NCBI GenBank assembly: GCA_022575985.1
Contig: JAKSXM010000137.1
Location: 13,162,001 to 13,226,000 of the forward strand
Origin: Anagrus nilaparvatae
Taxonomy: Eukaryota; Arthropoda; Insecta; Hymenoptera; Mymaridae
DNA length: 64,000 nt
Direction of reading: 5' to 3'
The position numbers and the translations under genes were made by a program. The notes under the pieces were generated by a model. That model saw only the letters and a list, made by a program, of their open reading frames with translations, was not told where the DNA came from and made no database searches. This document shows positions 22,123 to 35,700 of this stretch, piece after piece. How positions within the stretch are numbered: position 1 is the first letter of the stretch; every line of letters starts with the position of its first letter.

Positions 22123-25100
22123 TCAAAAAATACGTAATTAACGGCTTCAAAAACATTTAAATCTCGTTACGATTTTTGAATGCTATGGCAAAGACATCCC
22201 TAAACAGGTATTCTTTTCTAATTTAAAGATATTTTTTGAATTTCTCTCGCTAGAAAAACCTAGATTTTCGTAATCAGCGACTAAAAAATCTACAGTAGGT
22301 CAATTATATGCGATATAAATTATTGCTTCTTGAAAATCATTAAAAAAATAATAATAAAAACATGCTTAATCATTGAAAAAATTCTTCAACTTGTACTTCT
22401 TCAACCCGTCTTTCTTTTACTTACTTTAATGATCCGGCATTGAATAATAAGAGAACCATTAGAATATTTTTACTGATTGTTTCATTTTACGCCGATTGTA
22501 AGTTATTTATTCTATTTACTCATCGGTAACTCCACTTAGGACAATATTTAATGTAAACAATCAACTTATACTTCTGGAATTTTTTTTCTTTTAAACTTTT
22601 TAATTTTCTTTTATTTAAAAAATTTTTTATTCAATTAAGGTATAGGAATTCCTTTAAATACGTTTTATTTTAAGCCAAAGAAATTATTTTATTACTTCCT
22701 TGATTTTTTGAAAAAAACGTAAAAAATATTATAAATTAGCTATGTAATTTTAAAAATTTACAGCTATTTTTTTTTTTTTGGAATTTAAAATTTACAATTT
22801 GCACAAAAAAACGATATAAAAAAAATTTAGATTTTATCTAGTTTTTTAATAAATGATTCATTAACTAATACGATGCTTATAGGTCATACCCTTTTTTTTT
22901 TTTTGGTTTCCTAATCACTGAAAAATTAATTAACATATTTAAAAAACTAAGAAAAAAGTGTAAGAAAGTTGATTTTGACCTGTTTTATAAATTATTTATT
23001 ATTCATACATAATTTTTAGGTAATAAAATAATTTAAATAATTATTAACAGAAAAAGTTGAAATTTTTTAATAAATATTTATAAAAAAATTAATGTAACAT
23101 ATTGAATAAAATTATTTTTTTTAATTAAAATTTTTATTTAATTCGCTTTTTTAATTAAAAAAATTAAATGTAAAAATAATTTTCTGTACTATTTTGAAAT
23201 ATTGGTTTACTGCACACGGTTGCATACATTGAATTATAAATTTAAATAAAAATTTTTTTTTAAATTGTTCTCACAAATGAAATGACTCTGCAGTGATCTA
23301 TAAGTGGCTAGTCTCTTTCTTAGTAATCACTGGGTTGCAAGTTCGATCCCTTGTTAAGCCCTTTCTAGTATTAATTTTTTTTTAAATCTTGTGTTCTTTG
23401 AATATATTCTTTGGTATAGTAAAAACACATGGAACTAAAAAAAATTTATAAGGTCTAGAAAGGGCTTTATGGCTAAAATTTTGTTCTCGAAATATTACTA
23501 CCCCTGATGCAAGTTCTTTTTCAGGATCTTCTTTTTTTCCTGTTTATTGGGCGAGAAATCAAAAATTTTTGATGGTGTAATTTTATGATTACGCCATACA
23601 CAGTTCCCAAAAATTTTTTTATCTTGCAACAGAAGACCATTTCAGATATATTATTAGAGAGAGCTAATCAAAAAACTAATGCAATTTATATATCAGCTTA
23701 AAATCCAAAGCAGGCGAAGAATCCTTTTTTGACTCAGAAATATTTTGTAAATTTTTTTGCAGTATTATAATTATAATGGAATCTACTACTTTAAATTATT
23801 ACGAAATGGTTTTATAAAAATGTAATTTTTCAAATTAATTTTTTTTTCTTCGAGCAAAAAGTTTCTTTTTGTATTTATACTACAAAAAAAAATTTGTAAC
23901 TTTAAAAAAAAAAACTTTTTTAATTGTACTATAAAAACAAAGAAATACAAAAAAAAAGTATTTTAAAAGTTTGTAAAAAAATATTGCAAAAAAGTGTAAT
24001 TACTTTGCACTATAAATCCAAGTAAGTAAGTAGCAAAATAAGATAAAAAAATTGTATTTTAAGAAAAAAATTTATATTTCCCTTACATATAATTAACATT
24101 ATCATCAAGGGCAAAGACAATAATAAAAATATTCAAGTATAAGTACAGTATTTTATATCTACACTGTAAAAAAAAATTCTTTATTATCAAAGAGTTATTC
24201 AATAAAAGAAATTCCACCGACTTTTTCACGATCTATAAGAATTCTAGAGTATTTTTTTTTAATTATAAAAAAAGAAGGCAAAACAAACAAGTCAATGGTA
24301 TCTTTTAAGTAGATTAAGAATGACTTACAAATCCTTGAAATGCAAAAAAAAAGTTACCATATTTTTTATTTTAAACAATTTAATTCTCTTTTTCTTCCGG
24401 GAATAAAATTAAAAAATTAGGTATTTGGTATGAATTTCTACGTAAATACTAAAAAATAATTTATAATAATAAGACTAAAATTTAAGAGTAATTTTGGTAT
24501 TTAAATAATTTATTTAGCAGACTAGTTTTTGACATAAGACTTGATTTAATATATTAGGAATAAATAAACAAAAAATATTAAATATCTTGTCTACTACATT
24601 TTATTGGACACAACTCCATGCATTTTTTTGCTTTTTTTTAAAAGAGAAAAAGGATCAAACAGAAGAATGAAAGATTATATCACGAAGTCTGTAATTTATA
24701 TACAAAATGAAATCATCGATAAAATACCACACACAAATCTATATTTATTTTATTAATGCATTTTTTATTTTTTTATTTTTTTTAAACCTTTTTTTATTTT
24801 TAAGACAATGCCAAATTTGGTATTAATAAATATTGTCTATTTTAAAATTTAAGATTCTTCTGGTATTTTGATAATTATTTTTTTATGATGCAAGTGAACT
24901 CTCGAAAACAAAAATAATTTTTTAAAGTGAAAATGATAAGATCAAGTAAATAAAGCTATTTTAAAAATTAATTTTAATTTCGGATTTATTTTAGACTTTC
25001 AGTGAAAAAAAATCTGGTAGTCGTTACCAGAATTCTGGTTGAAGAAGCCGGTATTTTTTTTTCTTTTAAATTGTTTCAAATTTCATAAAACCTGAAGAAA

Positions 25101-25193
25101 AGTTGAAACAAAATTTTTTTATTTTGATGCAAAAATTTTTTTAAGTCCTACCATACCGCAGGCATTTTTAAATCTCTTTTTATTTTTAATTTT
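22123..25193. other. AT-rich, no gene; contains one tRNA-like patch
   Basis: No coding exon is visible. Poly-A and poly-T runs dominate. The only structured piece is the tRNA-like patch at about 23283-23360, listed separately. Confidence 0.35.
23283..23360 (+). repeat. tRNA-derived (SINE-like) sequence
   Basis: The stretch 'gggttgcaagttcgatccc' contains a good B-box (GTTCGATCC), and 'tggctagtct' about 35 bases upstream could be a degenerate A-box. The T-arm and acceptor stem do not pair well, so it is not a functional tRNA gene. A tRNA-derived SINE head or tRNA pseudogene is the likeliest reading. An inverted 'taagccctttctag' / 'ctagaaagggctt' pair follows at 23354 and 23456. Confidence 0.35.
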
Positions 25194-25815
25194 GGTTCCT
25201 CAAAGAGGAACCATTGTGATAGGTCAAATTTCGATTTTTGATTTTTTGGCATATAAGCACGTTTTGAGACCCCTACAGGAAGCTAAAAATCCGGTTTTTG
25301 AAAAAAGTCTGTATGTGTGTATGTGTGTGTGTGTGTAATGGTATTTAATCGGTGATATGTCAAAAAAATTATGGAGTTAAGACCTAATTTTTTTTTCAAA
25401 AATTTTTTCACCAAAAAAGCTCGAGGTATTTTTTTTTTTTTTAATTTGGATGTTATACCTCATTTATTTCCAAGAAAGTACTTATATTTGAAAGTATGAT
25501 TTTTACTCTATATCTCGAATCTGATACTTAACTTTTTGAAAATTTTTTTTCCCAAAAATTTTTTTCACGAAAAAATACAAAAAACACCAATTTTTTTTTC
25601 TTTTTGGAAGTAGTACCTAATTTATTTCTATGAAAGTACTAGTTTTAGAAAGTTCGTTTATAGTCATTTTTTGGATCTGATACCGATTTTTTTCAAAAAT
25701 TTTTTCTCAAAATTAAAAAAACAATAAAATTAAAAAACCTGCAATATTTTTTTTTTTTTTAGTGTAATACCTCATTTAATTCCATGAAAGTATTGTAACC
25801 GGTGATATTTCACAA
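25194..25815 (-). repeat. composite repeat element (family A), inverted copy
   Basis: This is the reverse-complement arrangement of 40422-41705: 'ggttcctcaaagaggaacc' first, then the segment complementary to 'cggttttttagctttctg', a TG microsatellite (about 25313-25337), 'ggtgatatgtcaaaaaaattatgg', and then diverged tandem units with 'tacctcatttatttccaaga' and 'gaaagtact'. It lacks the far end found in the other two copies. Confidence 0.6.
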
Positions 25816-26099
25816 CTATTATGGAATGAAGAGAGAAATGTATTTATGATTGCATGGTTGTAATCGGTGATATCAGTGGCATATTAATGTATTAAGCTCA
25901 TTGTTTGAGGATCCTTAGTGCCAGCTAGTTGGCAGGATATTTTTTACTATTCAAGCCATTTTCAATACGTAAAACGAAATTCGGGTTAGTGTATGAGGAC
26001 TTTACTGTTAACTTGAGTTCATTTATTTCTCTAGAATACCAATTTTACGCTAAAAACTCGATATCAGAGACCTTTTTTTACTTCCTAAAGTAACTTGTA

Positions 26100-26440
26100 G
26101 TATCAAATAAGTGCCTAAACCCAGATTATTTTAAGTCCCTGAATTTGAATTATCCTAACCCCTTAAAATCAGATTATTTTAGGTCCCATGCGACGATCCC
26201 CCCTTGATTGTGACCATTTGATCCACCTATACCCTAAAAGTCCCTAAACTTGGATTATTCTCAAACCCTGAGTCGAAATTATTCTAATTCCCATTTGACT
26301 CCCAAAACCGTCTATTGTTACCATTTGATCCACCTAGTTCCTAAAAGTCTCTGACCCCAGATTATTTTCATTTCCTAAATCGAAATTATTCTAAGTTCCA
26401 TTTCACCCCCCCCTCATTTTTCAGACCCTTCTTATGAACA
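26100..26440 (+). repeat. minisatellite-like tract of 'ccctaaa..attattcta' units
   Basis: Diverged units of about 25-30 bases alternate 'tccctgaatttg' and 'aattattctaagt' phrases, with C-tracts near 26403. The same units recur at 1.9, 2.4, 47.3, 50.5, 55.5 and 59.0 kb in either orientation. No coding content. Confidence 0.55.
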
Positions 26441-26543
26441 TTTTCGATGTTAAAATTCGTCTGAATGACCGATTTATTGAACCTTTATGAACGACTGATG
26501 ATCATAGAAAATTTTCATATGAATAGGGGCAGTTATGGCCAGA

Positions 26544-27002
26544 TATTCCAGTCAATATACGGTTTAGGGTGTCAAGTTTCCGGCCACCGCTAAATTTGGT
26601 CTACTAAAGGTTTTTTGGATCGCTGTACAGGAATTTCATGGTCTTTTCCATGAGAAATGTACGAAACACCCTTAAATTTTCAAAAAATACCCTTAAAATT
26701 AGATTTTTCAGGCTCCAGATTTGGTTCATATTGGTTTTTTGAATCACTAATCACGAATTTTGGGGTCCTGCCTACTTAAAATTATCGCTTCACCCTTAAA
26801 TTAACAAAAACTACCCTTGATTGATATTGAAAATTTTTTATTTAATGTATATAATGTTTTTACAAATTTAAGGGTGACGTGCCAATTTTTAATAGACAGG
26901 ACCCTGAAATTTGTGATCAACGACCCAAAAAACCTATAGTAAACCAAATCTGGTGACGGTCTGAAACTTACCCCCCCCCCCATCGTATATTGACTGGACT
27001 AA
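26544..27002. mobile_element. palindromic CCAGTC-ended element, copy 1
   Basis: The ends 'ttccagtcaatatacgg' and 'cgtatattgactggacta' are inverted copies. Inside, phrases such as 'tggatcgctgtacagga', 'acccttaaattaacaaaaac' and 'cctgaaatttgtgatcaacg' return inverted in the second half, so the unit folds on itself. Related elements lie at 31943-32853 and 59319-60157. No transposase frame is visible. Confidence 0.6.
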
Positions 27003-29550
27003 GGGTGGTAACAATAAAACACAAATGATTTAAAAATGGATAAGGTGTTAATAAATAAAATTAAAAATGTTCCATTCACCTACAAACTCTAAAGTATCTT
27101 TAATTAAATGGATAAATCAATTCGTTTGATGCCCAAATTGAACCCGCTATTTTGTAATCGATGATGCATTATAAAAAATCTACATAAACCATTTATAATA
27201 AATTCTAGAAATTCAACTCGTTCTTACCTGTAATAATAATAAAAAATTTTAATTAGACATTTTAAAAATTTAAATTATGATCATTTCCTTAATATCATAG
27301 CAATAAAATGCAGAATAAATAATTTTAATAACCTTTAAAAAAATAATATACTTGGAAGGAAGTAAATGACAAATAAATAAAAAATGTTTATTAAATAATA
27401 AATAATTTAAGATTTTAAAATAAGATAAAAAAGAAAAAAAAATTTTTTATCTTTTTTAACGATATTGATCAGTGACGATATATCGAAAATTTCTATTAAA
27501 TTATATATATTATTGAATGATTATTTAGATATTTTAATAAGGCATAAATATATTTCATTCGGAAATACCGAAATTTATTCGTTGACACATTCGAGTTCTA
27601 ATCAAGATTTTATTATTATTATTATTACCTGTGTGAATTTTGATTCTTATCGTTTAAGATATTTTAAAATAACACAAAAAATATTTATAACGTTTTTTTT
27701 TAAATTTTTAATTATTGACTAATTTTTTAAATGATTATGCAAATTCTTTAAAGTTCATTAATCTTTTTCAATTATTTTTATGTGTGTAATAATATTACAT
27801 ATTGATTAATGATTTATCAATTTATATTTCAATAAATTTTTATACTTGATTAGAAAATGATAAATTGTGTTATTTATGTATTATGAAACTAAAATTATTT
27901 TATGAAAATTTTAACATTTTTTATTACTAACGGTTTGTCTTTAAACTTCGTTAAATTTTCATATGGTTTAGCAGATAATTATTTGCAATGTGGTTTGGTA
28001 AATTATTTTAGGGGGTCCACGGTTAGAAAATTTTAATAATTCAAAATATTTTTCAATTTAGGTTCTCAAAATTAGGCGAGATTCTACTAAAATTTTTGTA
28101 CTTTATAGTGTAAAAATCCGAAGGATATTTTTTTTATTAAATTGGTGAGATCTACATGGCCGAAATGTTTACTTATTTTAAAACGATTTGAATAAAAAAT
28201 TGTCGATGATTCGCGTATACTTTCGATGAAAATATTTTCAAATTTGTTAAAATTTGCCAAACATATTTTCATATTTGAAATGAATGATAATTTTCAAATT
28301 GGGCGAGTTTCGGTAAAGTTTCTTACAAATTTAGCACCGTTATTAAAATTTCTATTTTTAGATTGGGTTAAAATCTTTTAATATCTCTTAAAATAATGAA
28401 AATCTTCAAAGACTTGTTCGGGTCCTGTGGGGTCCTTCAAAAGTCAGTTCAAATTTTGCAAATAGCATGATCATGCAACTAGTTCTTTAAAAATGAATCT
28501 ATACGCTTTAATTTAGTATTGGATTAATTTTTTATATACATACCTTAAATTTTAAGCCTTCTAGGTGCAAACATGTTAAAATTAGACCTAAACTACGTTT
28601 TTTGGCAATTTTTGATTTTTGAATCAAATTTTTTTGTAATCAAATAGGAAATAGAGAAGTATAAAATATATTGCTTGGACATATTCCATAGTGAAATTCC
28701 CAGCTGAATTCGAAATTGACATTAGTTTTTCAAAAATTCGCCTTTGGATGGACGAATTTTTTTTATTTTGTCCAAAGATACACCAAACTAAATGTCTCTA
28801 ATTCCACATTTCTTAAAAAACTGGTCGTCAAAATAACGATGAAAACACTCAAATCAATTTGTATTCGAATAAAAACATAATAAATGAAATGAAAAAAAAA
28901 AAAATTTAATTTTTCCAAGAAACAATTTTCAAAAAATTTTTTTTTATTACATAATTATAAACATATATATAAAAAAGAAAATTTTTACATTTATTAAAAG
29001 AAACACACAGTAAATATTAATGGCTATATAATATCAAAAAAAAAAAAAAAAAAAGAAAAAAAGTAACAAGATTGTAAAAAATATTACAAGTATTATTAAA
29101 AAAAGAAAAAAATTATTACATATATCGTAGAATTCGAAAAGAGCTTACCGATGTGTAAAAAAGTCCACTATATATAATATTATGACGTCGAGTTTTTTCC
29201 TTAACATTTTCTTAAACTACTTGGCGCCATATCCCATCTTTGGAAAAATCCTCGTCGCATGATAGATGCAAAACCATGCACGCAAATCTTTTACGCTTTA
29301 TTATATATGTAATAGCACGTGTTTCTTACTTTTATAATATCTTGTAATTTTTCTTGTTTTTTTTTTTATTATAAATTACTCTTGCTTTTTAAATCATCTA
29401 ATCATGCGCATGCAATATTGAATTTATTCAAAGTTTTGTGTTTTTTAATACCAAAGTAGATTAATTACAAAAAAATTGGATATCACACATTTAAAATGGA
29501 ATTATTTAAATTTTAACAGAAAATTTCCTATAGAAAAAAAAAATATGTAA
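27003..29550. other. intergenic sequence downstream of BBS9
   Basis: AT-rich without a recognisable gene. It includes a 125-base segment (28025-28149) duplicated almost exactly inside BBS9 intron 6, and a poly(A) run at about 29036-29054. The open frame at 27465-27722 is low-complexity. Confidence 0.4.
28025..28149 (+). repeat. 125-bp segment duplicated at 36397-36521
   Basis: The block from 'agaaaattttaataattc' to 'aaattggtgag' matches 36397-36521 base for base with about two substitutions and no gaps. Given how diverged other repeats in the window are, this is a recent copy. Confidence 0.85.
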
Positions 29551-29556
29551 TTTATT
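29551..29556 (-). promoter_or_regulatory. AATAAA overlapping the BBS9 stop codon
   Basis: The minus strand reads ACTTAATAAATT, so the canonical polyadenylation hexamer shares bases with the TAA stop. In such AT-rich sequence the hexamer is frequent by chance, and use of this site is unproven. Confidence 0.3.
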
Positions 29557-29782
29557 AAGTTTTTTCTGAATCCTCTTCTTTAGCAAAATCTTCTGATTCT
29601 TCTCTTATACCAGAATTATTTAATTTATCAAATAAATGAGTTATACGTTTTTTTAATTTAACTAAATCTCCATCAGATTCAAATCTACTCCATTCTGTAT
29701 GTTTAATTTCGACTTTTGTTTTTTTATTTGATATTATACGTGATATACAAATTAGTGCCATATCTGTCACTTCTTCCCAGTC
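29555..29782 (-). CDS. BBS9: BBS9 exon 12 (terminal)
   Basis: Encodes 'DWEEVTDMALICISRIIS', 'LVKLKKRITHLFDKLNNSG' and an acidic tail, stopping at TAA 29557-29555. An AATAAA hexamer (29556-29551) overlaps the stop codon, so the 3' UTR may be very short. The human protein has a longer, poorly conserved tail. Confidence 0.92.
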   Translation of the reverse strand, partial: DWEEVTDMALICISRIISNKKTKVEIKHTEWSRFESDGDLVKLKKRITHLFDKLNNSGIREESEDFAKEEDSEKT

Positions 29783-32700
29783 CTGAAATAAACGTAAAAA
29801 ACAAAATAAATTTTATTATTACGTTATTTTTGAATGATTAATTAATGTTAAAAGTCTACTGACGCAAATTGAAGAAAAAAAACCTACTTTGGTATGCTAA
29901 ATATGAAAATTTAATTTCAAAAATTCCGAACTACTGTGATTTGCAAAAATAAAAACTTAATTATTAAAATAAATAATTTATAGGTTAAACGTTGTATAAT
30001 ATTTATTATTTAATTTGGGGAATGTGACATGATATTCTGGGTTTAAAAAAATACATACAAAATATACAAAACATGTTCATGTAAACTGTCTGGTTGCTCA
30101 GCTTGAAATTTGCTCAAATTTAAGAATTCCCAAGAACTTGTTTGAATATTTAAGCAAATGGGTTTAAAATTCTAGCGAATTGCTTGAATATTCAGGCAAG
30201 CTCTTGGAAATTAAAAATTCAAGCGAAATTCAAGCAGGGTAACCTGAAAGCATTAGTTTTTATACGTTGAATTTGTTTGAAAAACTGTGAGAAATTCTGT
30301 CATAAAGTTTATAAAGGCAAATTTTATTTAAAAAATTTTCTGGTACCATTCGAAAAATAAAAAAACTTTAATGCGAATTTGCAGTTTTACATTACTATAT
30401 TAAGGCTTAAAAAAGGCGGCACCAAAAAGTTTTCACCAAAAATTACTTCATTCTGAAACGACGTTCTCAAAATCACAGTAATAAACAAAAGTTTTGCATT
30501 TTAAATATCGTCAACAACGGCCAAAATTTCTATATTACTGATTTATAAACGATAAAAAAAATTGAAAAAAATCTGCTCTTTAAATTACTCTCATTATTAA
30601 TAAAAAAATTAAGCCCAAATCGTAACTTACATGGGGTTAAAAAAGTCATCCATATAACATTCTTTTTTTAGAATTTCGGGTACCCCAGTACTCAGAGTGA
30701 CGCTTATTCAGAAAATCTTCCGAATGATTTTAACGAACCGTATCATTTAGAAGACTTACCCGCCTACCCTATAAGTTTATGTTTTAAAATCCTTTGCCAA
30801 ATAATAAATTTTAAATTACTTACTATTTCATTACGTATCTGTGGTTCTAAACAAAATGCTGCTTCAATTAAAGCATATTTATCTTCATTTACGTTTAACT
30901 GAACCATTAATAATAGTAATTTTAATGCACTTTGTAAATTGTAAGCTGCTTGCTCTTTTTTCTGAAAAAATATATGAAATTGGAATAATTTACTTTTTCA
31001 AGCTTAATTTTTTAAAGTAAATTTTATACTAAATTTTTAAAATTAATATTGTAGTACATTTTTTATTAAAAAAAAAAAAAAAAATCTTATTGGTTTATGG
31101 CAGCAAACTACAATAAAATAAAAGATAATGTAACACATAAAACATTTTTTTCTTTTCATAATAATAATCATTTTTAAAATCGTAAATTATAATTTTCTTC
31201 CTTTTTTTTTGTGTAAGCACACAAAGTCTATAATTTTTGTCTTAACTTAATACTACATTCTTTATTATAAATTGAACTTAATAAATTAAAATATTTTTTT
31301 TTTTTTTTTTGAAATTTCTTATAATTATCAAAAGAGAGATTAAAAGTGCATTAAAAATAAATCAATGTTAATTACCGTTCTTGCAATATTCAATTCATCC
31401 AACAACTCAAAAATTTCATCGTAAGTTGAATCAAGTAAAACTGGGAGTCCTGTAGCCGACAAAGATTGTGAATTCTTTTCCCTTATACCGCGAAGCATTC
31501 TCTTTTCAATGTTTCTTAACTGTGCCGTCAGTAATCCAATCTCATTCTGTTAAAGAATTTAATACAATTTTTCCTTATTTATTTTATTTTTTTAATTAAT
31601 TTATTTATTATATATCTTAATGAAAAAATTATTTAAATTTGTTAGTCATTTATTTTAATTGATATTTAATGGCTCAATTCATGACAAAGCAGCACAAATA
31701 TTAATTATTTAACTTTTTTTGCGGAATTTCGAGGAAATTTTATCATAAATAATAAAAACGTTTACGAAAAAAGCACATCTATTAAACTGAGCACTCGATA
31801 TACTTTAATGAAACTTGTACATCAATGCACAATTTAAGAAAAAGCCAATAAAACGATGAACCTATCCAGAGCTAGACAAGGAGCTAAGCTGTATAAAAAA
31901 TCCTTTTTTCAGATAGTATTATTGTTACAGAGGCCAAAGGAATACTCCAGTTAAATCGCGGTGGGGGGGTGTATTTTCACTGGTCAACATGAGATTTGCT
32001 CTACTATGTGTTTTTTGGTTCTGATCACGAAAATTGGGGTCTTTTCCAAGAGATATTTTCGGAACACCTTTAAATTTGCAAAAACTACCCCCAAAAAGGG
32101 TTTTTTATATGTTAGCAAACTGAGTTTCTAGATTTAGCCAAGAACTGGTCTAAGAGGCTTTCTTGGGTCGCTGATCAAGAATTTAAGATAATTTTTTATG
32201 AGTAATTAATATTTGACCCTTAAATTAGCAAAAACAACCCCTAAAAGGGGTGTATTTTTAATTTTTGCACTTTGAACGAGGTTGGTTTTGCTAATTTAAG
32301 GGTGAAATATTAATTATTCATAAAAAATTCCCTAAAATTCTTGATCAGCGACCCAAAAAACCCGTAAGGACTTAATTTGGTCTCTCAAAATTCGGAAATA
32401 GCAAAAACACCCCTTGTAGGGTTGTTTTTGCTGATTTAAGGACAAAGAATTAATTATTCACCAAAAATTCCCCAAAATTCTTGATTAGCGGTCCAAAAAA
32501 CTCGTATGGACTTAATTTGGTAGCTCAAACTGCAAAAATAGCAAACACACACCTTTTAAGGGTTGTTTTGACTAATTTAAAGGTAAAATATTAATTACTC
32601 ATAAGAAATTACCTTATATTCTTGATCAAAAAAAAATCTTCTTGGAACAATTCTTGGCTAAATCTAGAAACTCAGTTTGCTAATACATAAAAAACCCTTT

Positions 32701-35700
32701 TTGGGGGTAGTTTTTGCAAATTTAAGGGTTTTCCAAAAATATCTCCCGGAAAAGATCCCGATTTTCGTGATCAGTGACACAAAAAACGTATAGTAGAGCA
32801 AATCTCATGTTGGCCAGTGAAAATACATCCTAAACCGCGATATGACTGGAGTAGAAGTCAAAGGAATCGATTGCAGGAGATCTCCTGCAATGAAAAGCTG
32901 GATACTCAGAGACTAATGATGTATTAATGTCCAGTGGAGCATTCGTCCAAGGAGGAATTTGTGGGGGGAGGCATAGGGACATCATTCTTTTCACCTCCTA
33001 TATATATAATCTCAAATTTAATCTTTAGTTAAATTTTAATTGTTATTACTAAAAATATCAAATACTATATGAGTAAAATAACACATTTTATAAAGTTACT
33101 ATTGAGGTTTATACTTCCATTATTACAAAAAAGTTGTTAAAAACTCCTAAAAATAATCTCTATGCGCGGCACCGATTCCTATATATTTTACCCCCTCGTT
33201 TCAAATATACTAAATACATAAATAGAATTTTCCACTTTACTAGTTTTGATGCATTAATTTTTTTCGCAGACCCGAAATATCATTAACCAAGATTTCTTTT
33301 TAAGCAAAAAACGTTTTAATTGTAAATACAAGGGAATTTAGTTTTTGTCAGCTTGTAATTTAGAATTTTCGTATAGGTAATTTTGGATCCCAAATTGTAA
33401 AAATTATCTAATAAACTTACTAAAATTTTTTTTATCTTCACCCTTGCATTAAAATGTGCTTCTACTTGAGTAAGTAATAATTGTATGTGATTTTGTGCAA
33501 TACTTGTTTTAAGCTTATTTTTAGTATGCGGACTTTTATCCATCAGTCTTTTAATTAATTGTTGAAGCACCAATGGTATTAATAAGCCATCATTAGATTG
33601 TACGCGATAACGATTTAACGTAAGCCCAGAAGTTATTGATACTACTTGCCCAGTAGTTTGAACGTGTTGAAGTCCCAATGCATTTGTTACTTGCTTTGCA
33701 GTTAAATCACCAACAAATTCTAAATAGGCAAAATTTTGAAATTTAGAAATTTAAATCAAGAATTTTTTTTGATATTTTGGTAATTTTAATATTATTTTAC
33801 CTGGAAAAATTTGACTGAAATTATGAACTGGTTCAGCACTTTTCAGAGTAAGTGCAAAAGATGCAGCATTTTCTGGTTGGCATGAACGTAAAAATAATTT
33901 TAATGGTAATTGAATACTTTTTTGTATAACTCGAAAATTATTAACCTCATTTTCGTACGTAGCTGTAATTGTAACTTCTGATAAAATTGACATTGTTGGA
34001 TCATCACTCAAAGATACCAATGCCTCAAATTTATATTCATCGCCTAGAAATACGTAAAATTAAAAAACCCTAATAAATATTTATTAATTGAAAAATTAAC
34101 AAAAAATATCTTACTAAGATTTGCAACATTGACATAATCATTTGAAATGATAACAGGTTTCATTGCTGTTAAAAATATTTGAACATCTTGAAGATTTGTA
34201 TACGATTTTAATTGTACATTAATTTTGCAAAATGTGGTTGATGATTGTCTTGATTCTTTTTCATCGAAACTTTCATTTCTTAATAAACCTGGTTCTGATT
34301 CAGTAGAAACAGTTGCATCAATTTTTAATTCAGTATCCAACATGGAGTTTGATACTTGAGTTCCTGGTAAAATGATATGATTATTTTTTTTTTTTTTTTT
34401 TTTTTTATTTTGATTAAACTAAAAATTTAAATGTATCTTAAAATATTGGTATCATTAAATTTTAATAAAATATTCAATGACTCATAAAAAATTATATAAT
34501 AAAAAATTTATTTTTAACAAAAAATCTTTTTTTGCATGTTTTTTTTGAAATTGTATATTAGATCTTGGTTGATTATAGGTTTTCTCGGAGCTTTTATGAA
34601 ACTTTAATGCTTTAAGATATTTTTTAAAGAATGGAAAAGGCTTTCTGTTCCTTTATTTGTTTTTCAATTAAACTCTATGTCACAAATTTGAGATCAGGAT
34701 CAACCATTGGTTCCTGATTCAACCAATTAGTAAAGCAGCAGAATTTTAAAATTAAATAATATAATAATTATAATTTAAAAAAATAAAACTTAGCTACAGT
34801 CGAAATTGTCAAACTCTCAACCCACAGACAATATATTTAAGACAAGCACTTGTATATTAAATTTCACTCGGTTCAAAACATTTCAAGAAAAGCTTAAAGT
34901 TCAAAAAACAAAAACCAAAATTATTCAAGGCCTATTATAAATATTTATATATTTATGTCTATATGAGTATGTAAAGATGTACATTAATAGTCCATGTAAA
35001 AAAAAATCTAAATAAGATTTATATAGCCAATTTATAAAATTTAAAAATCCAGCACCATAAAAATTGCAAACGTTTATCTTTATAGGAATTTAAAACAGAA
35101 AGAAAGATTAAAAATTTTAATTGTCAATCAATAAAACCATTTTAATAACAGATTGAATCATTTTAAACGATACTTTCAAAAGTCTAAAAAAAAACCAAAA
35201 TAATGGAATTTTTTTCATATAAAAGTTGTTAGGGTTTGAAGGAACCATCGTATAGGGGAAATTAGATTTGGGTCTTAGGGTCCCATCGGGCCCAGCAGGA
35301 TCCAACTTAGGAATTTTAAATATAAAAAGTATAATTTTTTATTTCAATTTTAGATTCTGCAACAAATTTTATGCCCAGATACGATTTTAGCTAAAAAAAA
35401 AAAAATACAGGCCCATTTTTTAGACCCAAAAAAGCTTTTATACTTTTAAGCTTTTATGATTTTAGGTCCCACAGGCCTTAATGGGCCCAATTTAGCATTT
35501 TTAAAATCTTAAAATTAAAAAAAAATATTTTTGATAGATACAACTACGTATATGACGCATTATTTTTTTTTTACTACTTTTTTTTACTACTTAACTTGGA
35601 CAAAAAACTGAAAAAAAAAAATTTGAAGGGACATCGATATGACCCGTGTTTTTGGGTAGTTTGAACCTTCAGAAAACCGAAAAAAATTGTGAACAAGAAA

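Noticed and set aside
21920..22141. Open frame starting MTQIARKLPPEAKPRM and its relative at 40193-40480 as a gene family
   Set aside because: The frame runs through two inverted repeats that dictate its sequence, and no protein motif is present. Listed as repeat instead.
23283..23360. Functional tRNA gene
   Set aside because: The T-arm and acceptor stems do not pair; only the B-box is good.
33421..33440. Alternative donor gtgaag for BBS9 exon 9
   Set aside because: It would drop conserved residues and break the frame into exon 10, while gtaagt from 33420 keeps the frame.
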